From Nepenthes gracilis (Eukaryota > Streptophyta > Magnoliopsida > Caryophyllales > Nepenthaceae), in contig BSYO01000005.1 of assembly GCA_033239525.1 (NCBI GenBank), positions 28,179,341 through 28,243,340 on the forward strand: DNA of 64,000 nt. The letters are read 5' to 3'. How positions within the stretch are numbered: position 1 is the first letter of the stretch; every line of letters starts with the position of its first letter. The notes below the pieces were generated by a model that was given only the letters and a program-made list of their open reading frames with translations, was not told the origin of the DNA and did not search any database. A program made the position numbers and the translations under genes. This document shows positions 23,701 through 35,735 of this stretch, one piece after another.

Positions 23701-23726
23701 GCTTTTAAATTTCTGTGAAGGAAATC

Positions 23727-24380
23727 TCATCTAAGCCAATAGAACATCTGAATCATATCGGTTTGTGTAGCGTGACATCTGCAATTGTTTTTCTGACATT
23801 CGTAGAGATATGATGGCTGGGCAGGAGAGAAGATCCGACAAACCAGCTTCAGAGAGAGAGGGCAATCCCGTCTTGTCCTCGAGGACACGCGACCTCTCGC
23901 CGACGACATCCCCGAGAAGATGTCGGCGGCGAGACGGCACATCGAGGGAGATCTTGAAGCAACTTTTACTAATTCGATATCGCAAAATGTCAGATCGGAA
24001 GTTCCCATCACCAGTCTATTCCATCTGAGAATTTATTCCATGTCGCTCTGCTCTCGTCAAACCAGAATTTGCTCCAATTTTCCCGAAGAAGACAACTCAC
24101 AACTGCCGCTGCTGTGCTCCAATAAATCCCCTTTCTTTTATATTTTATAAAAACGCCGCGTTTTGATTTCAGCCTCTTCCGCGTGCCCCCACAGCCCAAT
24201 TTTCTTATGGGCTGGGTTCTCGGCATCTGCTTCCCACGGCCTTGTCCGATTCCTGCCCTATTCTCCATTGTGGCCCAGTTCACAGTTCATCAGGCCCAGT
24301 TTCATCATGCTCGGCCCACTATTATATCCGCCTCCTGATTATTTTGCTCTGCTCTTGATTTTCTTCCCTGTTCACGACTG
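23727..24380 (-). promoter_or_regulatory. GC-rich promoter-like island and possible decayed first exon
   Basis: This is a sharp GC-rich island in AT-rich DNA. On the - strand it has the order of a plant promoter. Several TGGGCC/GGCCCA site-II-like motifs lie at about 24270-24320, and an AGCCCAAT...ATGGGCT pair at 24194-24212. A TATA-like TATAAAATA is at 24141-24149. Downstream are two overlapping open stretches with Met starts at 24011 and 23985. The products resemble nothing I recognise and both end by 23727. It could be the 5' end of a truncated gene, or a promoter and gene fragment carried by a transposon. Confidence 0.35.
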
Positions 24381-27137
24381 AACCATTAGATATTTATAAA
24401 AAAATTAAAATATTTTTTTTTAAAAATACAGTCATTAAATTTACATCCAATTTCCCTGATTTAAGGAACAGCGGGTGCATCTGATTAGCGCCACCTCCCT
24501 AATCTCGATCATGAATGATATTCCATGCATGCTGGTACAGGCACATGAGTTGCTCGACACCAATCAACGCTGGCTGTGTAAAAATCAAACAAAATCGGAA
24601 GTAAATAGGGAGGGAAAGGAGTTCAGTAGAGGTAAAAAGACAGGGAAGATATGACAGAGTAGAAGAGAAGAGTTGAGAAATAGAAAGAGATGAGAGAAGA
24701 GATGAATAAAATTGAAAAAGTAACTTTTTGTCCGTAATAGGTTTTCTATACAAACTATATGTAGACTAAACGGCCTCATGTGCAATGCGCGTGTATCAAC
24801 AAAACAAATAGCCTAACAGTCTCACGCACAAATGCATGTGTAACAACAATTGGGTATAATTGTGTAACAGTAAAAATAATACACGTAAAATGAAAAGCTA
24901 ACAACCAGTAACTAATGGGAATCAAATTGGTAACAACAACATTAGTAACTATTAAGTATAATGTTAGATGTAGTCTCGGTATTTTTAGGATGAGTGTGCT
25001 GTCCGACCGCTTTTTTGAGACCTCGGCTAATTGGATAGTACAGTAATATTGGTAGCAATGAGGCCGGCAACACGTGCACTCTTCTTAAAATTCGATCCAC
25101 GGCCTTATTGATCTTATTTGCATCTTATGCAAATTAGGTCTAATATTTTTCAGTGGATTACGTTTTACGTAAGCCGAGTTTCAAATAAGCTTTTTTAACT
25201 CCCGCCACCCCCCGTTGCAAAAAAGTTTCCGTAAGCTGCCTACTCCATATCTGCAACAAATATTAGCGACCTACGAAAAAAACAAAAGAAAAATATCCAA
25301 ATTAATTTTATTTTTCATCAAACAAATTAAAGCTCACAAGTTAAAGAAGGTACAACCTCAATTTTGATTGTCATCAGCCATGCTTGTGCAAATTACTTGT
25401 AAGTCAAAGAATAACATATTGAGTCTTAATATTTAATTATTACGGGCTCATATTTATTATGGATTAAAGTCTTATTATATTCTCATTTACTGATTATTAA
25501 CCATATAATGAAAAAAAAGCATATATTGAATTTCTTTTATAATACTTTAAATTGATCTTTTGTTTAAATTTTTAATTAATATTTTTTAAAGTCTTATAAT
25601 AGCCTTTATATTGTATGAAATAATGATCAAAGATGACATATTTTGAAATTCAAAAGCCTTGCCACAAAGTTAACATACTATGAAAGTAGTGTCAATTAAC
25701 TTCCTGCATGCATCTAAATATATAGTTCCTCGAGATATGATATTTTTTTTCCATTTAACCCAATTGGGTTACTTTTTTTACTATAAAACACATTTTCATC
25801 TCTATTTTTTTAAAAAAATTTGAACCAAATCGATTCTATAATTTCACTCCCAAAGATCACAAAATAAGGAAATTCGGATATGTAATAATATAAATTAACC
25901 TCAACACCATGGACTCGATTTAAAATATCCAAATTAATCCTTACCAATTATGCTAATTTATGTGGTTTAAAAGGAATTTGAGTTTGAGTCTTGAATTCTC
26001 CTTTTAACTACAAAAATGGTCACATTAATTGCCAAAAAAAAGTGGGGACACTCATTTTCTAGTCGACCTACGACCTATAATTCTTGCCTAAACAAACTTC
26101 TTACGGGTTTAGAGTGAGAAATTTCTTATCTTCCTCACCAGCCAACGCCTCAAGCTGGCAATCAGTGGTTAAGAAATCAAAACAAGGTGACAAAATATTG
26201 GGTTTTCTCTACCCGAGTTGGTTACAAAGCCCCTAGGAAAAAATGAACAAGAACAGTAGTTTGAAAGGAGCATTTTAGTCCGCATAGATTAACTTTGTTA
26301 TTAAGGAGGATTTGAAATACTATAGTTAAATAAATTTAATTCATAATACTGCATATCTAAGCTTACTTGATACATTATATCCTTTATAAGTGAAATCATA
26401 TGCTAGAAACTCAACCTAAAGTTGCAAAATAGGTACGAAAATTATTCATTAACAGAAAAAAAATACTTCGCATTAAAAATACAGGCAATATCTTTTTTAT
26501 TTGAATATATATATATATATAAATTTATTTATATTTATTAGCAGTTGTGATGTTTAGACATCTAAAATGGCGTGTAACATGTATTATTAAATAATGAGGG
26601 ATAGAAAAGTAGTTCTTCATAATATAATGAAATTTTAGGCCAAAAATCTGCAGATGCTTAGTTCTCCATCCTGCATCGACCTGAGATGCAATTGAGCTAG
26701 TCATTAATGGAAATTCCACTCACACGTATATAATGCACCTCAAAATTAAATATTAAATACTAGTTAAACGAGTGATTACCAACCAGTTAATTTTAAAACT
26801 AAAAAATTTTATTTTATAAAAATAATATCATGCAACTTGTAAACGATTTGTTTATCGAATGAATGTCAGACTCATAAATAAAAAGGTGACTCAAAAATTA
26901 AATATTTTTTATTTCTTTTTTAGTGGGTTAAATCTTCACAAATATTTCTCTTACACGCATAAACAGAGCTGCCCATATCCGGCCAAGGCAAAACTAGAGC
27001 ATATTAACGAGTACACAAAAGGTTTATCGAAGCTTTGCTCTAAAGCTATTTTTTAAAACCCCTTTTAAGCAAATCAAATCTAGCAAGCCACAGACAGAAC
27101 GACAAACACCTGTTTGTCTCTCCAGTACTAGGTAGCT
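24381..27137. other. Intergenic DNA upstream of GDSL gene 2
   Basis: This stretch is AT-rich with a short (AT)n run at about 26507-26520. No gene or element was recognised. The last few hundred bases must contain the promoter of GDSL gene 2, but no clear core element can be pinned down. Confidence 0.5.
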
Positions 27138-30100
27138 ATGAGGCATTTCTCTGCATCTCTTTGGTTGCTTTCCGTGTTAATTATCTCCTCTTCCTCTTCC
27201 CTTGCTGGCAAGGGTGTGGCTGCAGATTGGGATGGGGCTAAATACTCCAGTTTCCGCCGTTTTTGTGTTTGGGGACTCCACGTCGGACCCTGGAAACAAC
27301 AACTTCGTATCTACGCCTTTTAGGAGCAATTTTACGCCTTATGGAAGAGACTTTGCCAACCATAAAGCCACCGGAAGGTTCACTAATGGCCGCCTTACGT
27401 CCGATTTCATTGGTATGTTTGCTAATTAGACGCTATTATTAATTTGTTCACGATGAAATCTAAAGATATGGAAGTATATATGCATGTGAGTTGTAGCGTG
27501 GTTGTTCTCGGCTAAGTCGAAGGACTGTATTAGAATTCGAATCGAGCCAGATTTAATTTTGGACTATTTTTCTGACATCCTTCAATTTTTCCATGGATTT
27601 ATTATAAAATCTTAGCGTTTCATAAAAAATTGATACCAGCCATAAAAATTGGTATATTCTATATATGTTTATATGTGTGTGTATGTATATATTTGAATGT
27701 TTTATTTTTTCGAGTTCATATTAATTATATACATGCTATTTGTAGTATGATTAATTGTGCCAACTGCAGCTGGTTATGCTGGTATAAAAGAGTATGTGCC
27801 TCCGTATTTGGACCCTACGCTTAGTGATGAAGAGTTGCTGACTGGTGTTAGCTTTGCGTCGGCTGCCTCTGGATATGATCCTTTCACACCGCGAATATCA
27901 GTAATATGCCTCTCTCGCTCATCTTTGTTATTATCTTTTGCAATTACTAATTTTAAAAATTTCACAAGCTACTACGGAAATAATTTTTTTTTTTTATGAA
28001 AAATGTTTTTCACAAAAATTAACCAAGATAAAGAAAATGAGAGAGGAGCCTTTGATTTATGTAAGGGAATTAAATATTGTATCGGCAACAAAACATAATA
28101 CCCTTTTTTTAATTTTAGGGATAGTTTGATGTATAAAATTCTTAATGCATGTAAACTTTAAAAATAAATAAAAACATTATAGATATATTCTATTTAATCT
28201 TACTTTACCTTACATAGGAAGTGATTTTCATAAAACACAATAGGCATATATGTACATAAATCTATATTTTAGAAATTAGGAATGCCATCTTTATTATAAA
28301 TGCATATCTTATGAATAAATTATTAATACATTAAAAGGTACTATCTTTTTCAATTTGCATAGTCGAGAAATAGGATAACCGAATATACCATATTTGGTTT
28401 CAATAAATCTTAATCAATTTAATGATTGGTTACCTAACCACCAACTACTACGTGATGTGGAGTAATCAATCCAGTAATTGTATATATATATATATATTTA
28501 TATTGAATAACAAATAAAAGTGATTAAAAGATTTACCTTATTCTGAATGTGCACTATATTAAGGAGTCCAATGGCTACAGCTGAATGGAAAAACTAAATA
28601 TGCTTAGAACTGCCACATTTAGAATTTACATATGATTTTTAGTAATATGTGTTTTCTCCATGATGAGAAACTAACCCACTGCTTATACTGTTTAAAGAAA
28701 TGATTTGAAACTATCAATTTTCTAATATTAAGAACAAGAGCAATCTCAATAAGAGGAGCGGTATGCAAAATAATTGATTGTGCTTGAATAATTCAGAAAG
28801 TGATTCCCATGCAAAAACAACTGGAGTACTTTAAAGAGTATAGATCGAGAATTGAGCAGGTCATTGGGAAGGACAAGGCCACGCAGCTCGTGGAAAGGGC
28901 GTTATTCTTAATAGTTGCAGGCACAAATGATTTTGTTCTCAATTACTACGCGGTCCCATTTCGTCGGGTCACGTTTACTGTCCCCCAGTATCAGCTGTTC
29001 GTCCTGCAAATTGTCCATCAGTTCATCCAGGTTGCTCCACTTACTCTATTTTGGATTCCCCCCCCCCCCATAAATGCATACAAACGTATTATGTATAAAT
29101 AAATATATACAATTATTTCTTGTCTGGTTTGGCAAAGAAAATAAGTGAGAAGATATAGTGTTTATTTACACTGCAAATTAAGGCATATCAAAACCGTCAG
29201 CAATTTAAGGTTCCGATGATCTGCGGCTCCGGCGCATGCATGACGATGCTCTCGGGCTCTCGATCTGCTACGGCCTGATGCTTCCATTTAAGCTAATTGT
29301 TTGTTTTCAGATCTCTCTTAATTTGATGTTTTCCCAGTGTCTGGTTTCCCTGTCCCTGCAAGCCTGCCTTGCTTTTCGTTCATCGTCTGTCCTTTTTGTA
29401 GCTCAAGAGTTATCCCATCCTGCCAACCGAAACAAATCCAAAAGCAATTTATAACTATCCAATAGAGGGGAAAAAGAAATATGAAAACAATAAGACCAAT
29501 TGTCAACATAAATATGGTAAATATTGACCACGCATTAGATATTCATAATTATTGGAACCGTTCCATGCATGTTGTCGCTGTGATACTTACCAAAAAAATT
29601 AAAAAAATGTTGTCGCTGTACTAATTTTAAGTGCATTATGTTATTGATTACATCCATAAATAAATCTATATCTATAAAATGGAAACCTGAGGACATCATT
29701 AATAGATATCCAAAAAATAATTTTATGTTTTACATAAATCACAATGTATTAGGTTGAAATCTAAAAAATGTTATTTTTTGATTTTTTTTTACATTTTTTT
29801 AATATTTTTTTCTTCTTTTATGAATTTTTGTATTCATTGAACGGTTAATTTGATAAAAAAAATAAAAATAAAGCCATGTACATATGATTCTCTTAGGTTA
29901 TATAAGTATAATAGAGTACACTTTCCAAAGTTTTCATCATCATTATTATTATTCTATTTCCTTCTCTTTAGATATCTACTACGTACGTACTCATATTTTC
30001 CTACTTATGCAGGAAAACAAACAAACCTTTTTCCATGTACATTGAGTAATGGAAAAATTAAGATTAACTTGCATATTTTACTTCATTTTTTCGAAATAAA

Positions 30101-31897
30101 TTAATTTTATTATATTTTGTCTTCATATATAAAGTTGCATGCGGGTTCCCAAAGCTTGATTTTCTTTTTTAACGTTGCAGGACTTGTGGGGGCAAGGGGC
30201 TCGAAAGATTCTAGTGGCTGGATTACCACCGATGGGATGCTTGCCCATTGTGATCACCACGAACGCTTTTACCAACAACATTTTCAATCATCAGCGTAAT
30301 TGCGTGGAGTCTCTCTCGACCGTCGCCAGAAACTACAACCAGCTCCTTCAACTTGAATTGAATATCATCAATATCCGGCTGGCAGCGGCAGATCCTCGCA
30401 CTGCAATCTTTTACTTAGACATTTATGCACCATTGGCCTACCTAGTCCAAGGTCCTGGCAGATTGGGTAAAACTTCTGTATCTACAATAAATCTTCAACA
30501 ATTTGTCTTCTAGGGTTATAGAACTTTTTTTATTATGTTGAGCTTTTTCTTAAGCATTTTAGATAAAATAAGTATAAGAAAACTATTTAAATGTATTTTC
30601 AACTTTTGCCCAATTTTCCCTTTCGAACTTCTATCATAGAATTAATATTTTCTGGTGAAGTAATGTAACCTATTTATATTGAAATATAATGATGTTTCTA
30701 TTAGGAAAGGATGTCAGTTGGATAGTGAGATCGAGAGGATGATAATGATGATAAATGCTCATGTACACAATGGAGAAATAAGGGAGAATTGAGAACACAT
30801 AATTTTACGTTAAAACTCTCTTCTGAATAAGAGGAAAAAATCACGGGATATTTAATCCAAAAAAATTTTACTATATAAATTTTAGTTACAAAAATCCTAA
30901 TTACACAAACCCTCGAGGAACAGATAATAAGAGTAAAGCACAATTCATTGTTTCTTCTGTGTCTCTTCTACACTCTCCACTATTCAGCGCTCTGTATACA
31001 TATATATATATAAAAGGCATCGGATGACTATTTACTCTATAAGGCAGTTGCGTATATTACAGAACCTGCTACCAACTCTACAAAATCGCCTTCCTGTCGA
31101 GAGCAGTTTATCTGCTCTGTAAAGTCGGCTACTGATTCTGAAAGTTAACTTCCTTTTCTACAAAGTCAACTGTCTGTGCAGACTTTATAGATGACTAGTT
31201 TTTCCAATCAGTGTCCTAGGCCATTGGTCAAAGTTCTCGATCATCAGTTAGTGTTCTTGATCATCACTTAGTGTCTTCGGCCGTCAATTAGAGTCATCGG
31301 CTTTCAATCAGAGTCATCAGTATTTGATTTGCCTTGTGACTTTATCCTGGCAGCACCACTCCAACAAGTTTTCATCTCTCCAAAATTTCATTCTAGAATT
31401 TCACTCTGGGAATTTTACTCCGAAAGTTTTTCACGTCGGTCTTTTTTTTACTCCGGCCAAGTGTTTGTAATTATATACGAACAGTTTCGGGGTTAGCAAC
31501 TATAATAATTACCAATTGAGTAGCTACATATATCAAGTTAGTATTTAAAGAACTGTCACTTATTGATAACATATTTGTTTCTTTTTTATGATTTGTAGCT
31601 ATACTAAGTTGCAAATTTCTTTTAGGATTGACGATGCATTTTAATTATTTATTTTGTTACAATGGATTTTTTTTTTTAAAAAAAAAAATTGACGTTTGTG
31701 CAGGTTTTGAAGTGGTTAGTAGAGGATGCTGTGGAACTGGATACGTTGAAACGTCATTTTTGTGCAATTCGAAATCTCACGTTTGTTCGGATGCTTCAAA
31801 GTACGTGTTCTGGGACTCTATACACCCAACTGAAAGGGCATATTACCTTGTATTCATGGCTCTTCGTCCAGTTATCGATTTCATCATCAGAAAATGA
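27138..31897 (+). CDS. GDSL esterase/lipase, gene 2 (five exons, exon 1 frameshift)
   Basis: Exons are 27138-27412, 27770-27900, 28797-29030, 30181-30466 and 31704-31897. Exons 2 and 5 have the same lengths as in gene 1 (131 and 194 nt) and all junction phases agree. The exon sum is 1120 nt, one more than a multiple of three. Frame 1 from ATG 27138 encodes a signal peptide (MRHFSASLWLLSVLIISSSS), but the catalytic part FVFGDSTSDPGNNN lies one frame over, and the switch falls near the AAA at 27240-27242. Downstream motifs are intact: [44 protein letters not shown] and WDSIHPTERAY. An internal ATG at 27202 is in the catalytic frame but would lack the signal peptide. It is therefore either a recent pseudogene, a leaderless protein, or a gene with a base-call error. 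Intact, it would be a secreted esterase of about 372 residues. Confidence 0.85.
29058..29069 (+). repeat. C12 homopolymer near the exon 3 donor of GDSL gene 2
   Basis: A run of twelve C lies 27 bp inside intron 3. It is a place where base calling or assembly is unreliable, and it is not conserved in gene 1. Confidence 0.85.
31236..31320 (+). repeat. Short degenerate tandem repeat in GDSL gene 2 intron 4
   Basis: About four units of 20-21 bp follow a pattern ATCATCAGTTAGTGTTCTTG, then ATCATCACTTAGTGTCTTCGG and diverging copies. The surrounding 30700-31450 is less AT-rich than the rest of the intron and looks like inserted, TE-derived DNA, but no family could be assigned. Confidence 0.5.
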
Positions 31898-31968
31898 TGG
31901 ATATGTTTATATTAGTAATCTAGATTTCATCATCAGAAAATGATGGATATGCTTATATTAGAAATCTA
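31877..31968 (+). repeat. 46-bp tandem duplication across the stop codon of GDSL gene 2
   Basis: A 46-bp segment beginning GATTTCATCATCAGAAAATG is repeated with two or three differences at 31877 and 31923. The first copy holds the last codons and the TGA stop, so the duplicated coding end lies untranslated in the 3' UTR. Confidence 0.85.
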
Positions 31969-33769
31969 GACACAATAATCAGTGATTTTACGTTTTCCAG
32001 ATGTTGGGATGGATCATGTGATATATGTTAGGCCTCAATGGACTTAGAAAATCAAAGTACAACAAAAAATTACAAGATATAACATCTTATAATATAACAT
32101 TTTTTTTTTGGCTTTCCTCGAAATTCATGACTGATATAAATAGATTTGAATGAACTTTTCGATGATGCATTGTTCCCTAAAAATTATTAGTGATTTGGGA
32201 TGAATATGCATCCCAAATAAGCCTTTTGGGTTGAGTGAACAACATACGACATATTGTTAAATAAATAAAAATTATCACCATAATTATGGGGTTTTAGGTC
32301 ACTCCCTTATGGGTATTATAATAAATGGATAGTCATAAGGAAAATGCATGTTATTTATGTGAGTGTTGACCAAAAGTCGATTAAAGGTCATCCAAGTAAT
32401 AAAATATATTGAATAGTCATGTGATATTTGTGTGAGGGTCGACCGAAATCGGTCAAATGTCAATAGAGTGGTGCACAATGAGCACTTGATTCACGCATGT
32501 AGGCATATTCTAGATTAGGGGAGCTCGAATGATGCTGATAGATGCACATGCATGCATTGATCAGATTGGGGCCACTTAAGGCACTTCCAACGGGGCACTC
32601 ATGCTCCAATTGCAATGGTCTCACATGCGATGCATGCTTGACAGGCATTTGAGCATTGTTTCTGATATAAAATTGTGCTTAGGGTATCTGAAATTATTTC
32701 TCACATAAGGAGCACTATATAGATATAAAAAATAGAAAAAGAAAGAAAAAGAAAAGTTTCGATATCTAATTGAGATTCAATTTAAATTATATTCTTCGCC
32801 AATGTTATGTATGCTATTTTAAAGTGAATTTTTACGACGTATTTCATTTGATTGCTCTTATTTTTCGTTATATTTTCTCTTATAAGTTGTTAGGTGTGTT
32901 AAAAAATTTATAATTAATCATTCTTTACTCAAGATTGTAGTAAAGGAATTTTATAGGATATTATTTGTAACAAACACTATTATTATAATAGATTTATTTA
33001 AAATTTAACTCATAATTTTTTTGTTAGTTAAAAAAGATTTTTTATATTAAAAACGTTTTATATTATTATAATTTTTTATATTTACAAGTTTGGTAGTTGA
33101 CGTTTGATAGTAGATTTGGATTTGTTTCGCTGTATTAGGTTGTGTGTATTTAGATTGAATTCAAATAATAATAGGAAAATTCAATTGATAGGCAGTGCAA
33201 ATTTTATGTTACTCATAATGGGTTTACATAGACATGAGGAAGGCTATAAATGAACCTTGTCGATACATCTTATGGGCTGGTTTGATTCTTTCATATTATA
33301 AATGAAAATGTTACCGGAAAGTGTCTTGATATATTTGTAATATAAATTTTATGTTACTCTAACGTGGACACTAATACAAGTAAGGTTATAGGTGAATCAA
33401 GTCAAAACTTATTAAAATTGGTTTGGCAATTTTTATATTATAAATGAGTTTGAACATCTAAGTCTTATTTTTATTTGGTATGAGTTCAAATTTGTAAAAA
33501 TTTTATATACTTGAGATTGGCTATGATGTGGTTTATTTATTAAAATGCAAATAAAAAATCAACTTGAACTTAATTTCCTCATGCATAAATGATTCTAACC
33601 AAGCCGAATGGTGATGTGCCAAACATATCTTTATGCTAGATTAATATTATAAGCAAGCCAAATTTAAAATTTTAAATAAGTTTATTAACAAACTTTTAAA
33701 CAATTTTATAAGTGATTGTGTGAATAGATCTATTTATTGCCAATATATATCATTAAAAAAATAGAATGT
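31969..33769. other. Intergenic, nothing recognised
   Basis: This is AT-rich sequence between GDSL gene 2 and the copia element. Short TTGACC/GGTCAA-like motifs occur around 32370-32460, but no gene or element could be assigned. Confidence 0.5.
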
Positions 33770-33774
33770 ACAAT

Positions 33775-34163
33775 TATTAGAAAATACATAACTTTTTTAT
33801 TTTGTAAATATTGTATCAATTTTTTTATTTGTCTAGGACAACTGTATTTTTTTGGTTAAAATTTTATTTTTGCATTTTGTTAGGATTTTATTCCCTTACA
33901 GGTAATTTTTTGTTGATTAATGAAGATATTTTATTAGGTTAACTATTGGAGATTTTCTTTCATTGTATTATAAAAGGATGTCCTCGGGCAGTGTTTTGCT
34001 TGTGTGGGACATATGCAGCATTAATGAAATAAGATTTGATTTATTCTCTTTCTGCTTCGGCAATTAATTATCGTCCTTCACTCTCTTCATTTTTCTTATT
34101 TCATCTTCAGCCTGCTTCTCTCCCTCACTGTCTACAACATTTTTGCTCTTTGTTTTTCTTACA
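33775..34163 (+). repeat. 5' LTR of the Ty1/copia element
   Basis: The 389-bp unit matches 38662-39052. The right end is CTTACA. The left end reads TATTAG and the other copy reads TTTTAG, so both have probably lost a TG from an original TGTTAG. It is flanked on the left by ACAAT (33770-33774), which recurs after the 3' LTR. Confidence 0.88.
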
Positions 34164-34180
34164 TGGTATTAGAGCTATGG
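34164..34180 (+). other. Primer binding site of the copia element
   Basis: TGGTATTAGAGCTATGG starts immediately after the 5' LTR. It differs little from TGGTATCAGAGC, the site complementary to the 3' end of initiator methionine tRNA used by most plant copia elements. Confidence 0.85.
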
Positions 34181-35238
34181 AGCAACAACACAACACTCCA
34201 GAAACCACGTCAAACACAGAAACCCTAAATTCCATTCTCACACAAGATCTCCTGCGATTTTAAAACCTAACAGATCCCATAAACCCTTTTCACCTAGATG
34301 TCGGTGATAGTTCGGTGGTTACCTTGATCACCGATTTGCTCACGATTGACAACTATTTTACTTGGTCCAAAATCAAGTATCGAGCTTTGAGGGCTAAAAA
34401 CAAACTCCAATTCATTGAAGGCATTGTTCCTAAACTCATTGACTCTAGTGATTCACTTTTCGATGCTTGGGAGCGATATAATGATCCTGGATATAGGACT
34501 CCATCAGCCCATCTATCAAATCTAGTATTGTTTTTGTTGACGATGCTTCCGAAATCTGGAAGGAATTGTATGACCGTTTTACTCAACAAAATGGGCTACG
34601 GGTTTTTCAGGTGAAGAAATCTTTGATGGATCTCCTACAAGAACAAGATTCAATAAGTTTGTATTATGGTAAATTGAAAACAATTTGGGATGAACTACTT
34701 ATATATGATCCTCTCCCAGATTGTAATTGTGGTAAAATAAAAGTACTCATTGATCAATATCAAAGGGATTGTGTTATACAATTTTTAATGGGTTTGAATG
34801 ACTCATATACTAGTATTCGAGATCAAATTATATTGATGGATCCTCTTCCGTCTGTTAACAAAGTTTTATCTATTATCCAACAACAAGAAAGGTATCATCA
34901 AATGTTGTCCATTGTGTATCCTTTAGAAACGATGGCTTTAACTGCTAAAAGGGTTATTAGTAACTCTAAAAATACCGTGAAAACAACCTATATGCCAAAG
35001 AAAGATAGGCCCTTCTGTGTTCACCGCTGTATTTCAGGACAAACTTTACAATAGTGTTTTAAAGTTGGGAATGTCAAAATGCCTATATGTTCTCATTGTA
35101 ACAAGCCTGGACATCTTGTTGATAAGCGTTATCAGCTTCATGATTTTTCTCTCGGTCATAAGCTGTATGGTAAACCTGGGACTGCAGCTTCTTTTGCTAA
35201 CTATTCAAATTTCACCACCATTTTTGACTAAGAGGTAA
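34177..35238 (+). pseudogene. Copia gag, decayed
   Basis: The probable start is ATG 34177 (MEQQHNTPETTSN). The N-terminal gag block is DNYFTWSKIKYRALRAKNK, where W-S is the usual anchor of copia gag. A following FQVKKSLMDLLQEQDSISLYY segment and QFLMGLNDSYTSIRDQIILM match the central gag region. The zinc knuckle near 35090 reads CSHCNKPGHLVDKRY, in which the last Cys is replaced by Arg. There is an in-frame stop after LLRF near 34263 and a frameshift near 34490. Confidence 0.85.
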
Positions 35239-35258
35239 ATGAGGATGATGAGGTTGTA

Positions 35259-35660
35259 TTGACTAAAGTGCAATTCCAGCAACTCATGAATCTAATCCAA
35301 TCCAAAGACTCTACTACTTTTTCTCAAACAACTAAACAGACTCCATCCCCGTTTGATTCCATTTGTGATCAACCAAAAGCAGCTAATATGACTGGTACTG
35401 GTTTCTACTTTTCTTCTTCTTCTTATAATAAAAGGCATATATGGATTTTGGATACTGGCATCACAGATCATATGATCTGCAACCCATCCTTATATTTTCA
35501 TAAAAAGATCCAAATTTCTTATTTTGTTAAACTTTCTAATGGAAATAAAGCTCCCCTTTTTCATATTGGAGTCATTAAACTTACCAACAAGATAATTCTA
35601 CAAAATATTCTAGGTGTTCCCTCTTTCATATTTAATTTGATTTCTACAAAATAACTCACT
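35259..35660 (+). pseudogene. Copia protease, decayed
   Basis: WILDTGITDHMICNPSLY near 35442-35495 corresponds to the copia protease site W-I-x-D-S-G-A-S-x-H-M. The catalytic Asp is kept (D-T-G). The frame runs open to IFNLISTK and a stop at about 35654. Confidence 0.8.
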
Positions 35661-35735
35661 GATGCTCTCGTATGTTGTCTATTTTTCTTCTCTAATATTT
35701 GTCTGATTTAGGACTTTACCTCTTAAACAACAATT

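Noticed and set aside
13023..31897. The two GDSL genes and nearby elements as a biosynthetic cluster
   Set aside because: Only two paralogues of one family are present; no second enzyme type is nearby.
33767..33774. TGTACAAT as the start of the copia 5' LTR
   Set aside because: It gives TG at the start but no matching flank. Placing the start at 33775 gives the exact ACAAT duplication on both sides.
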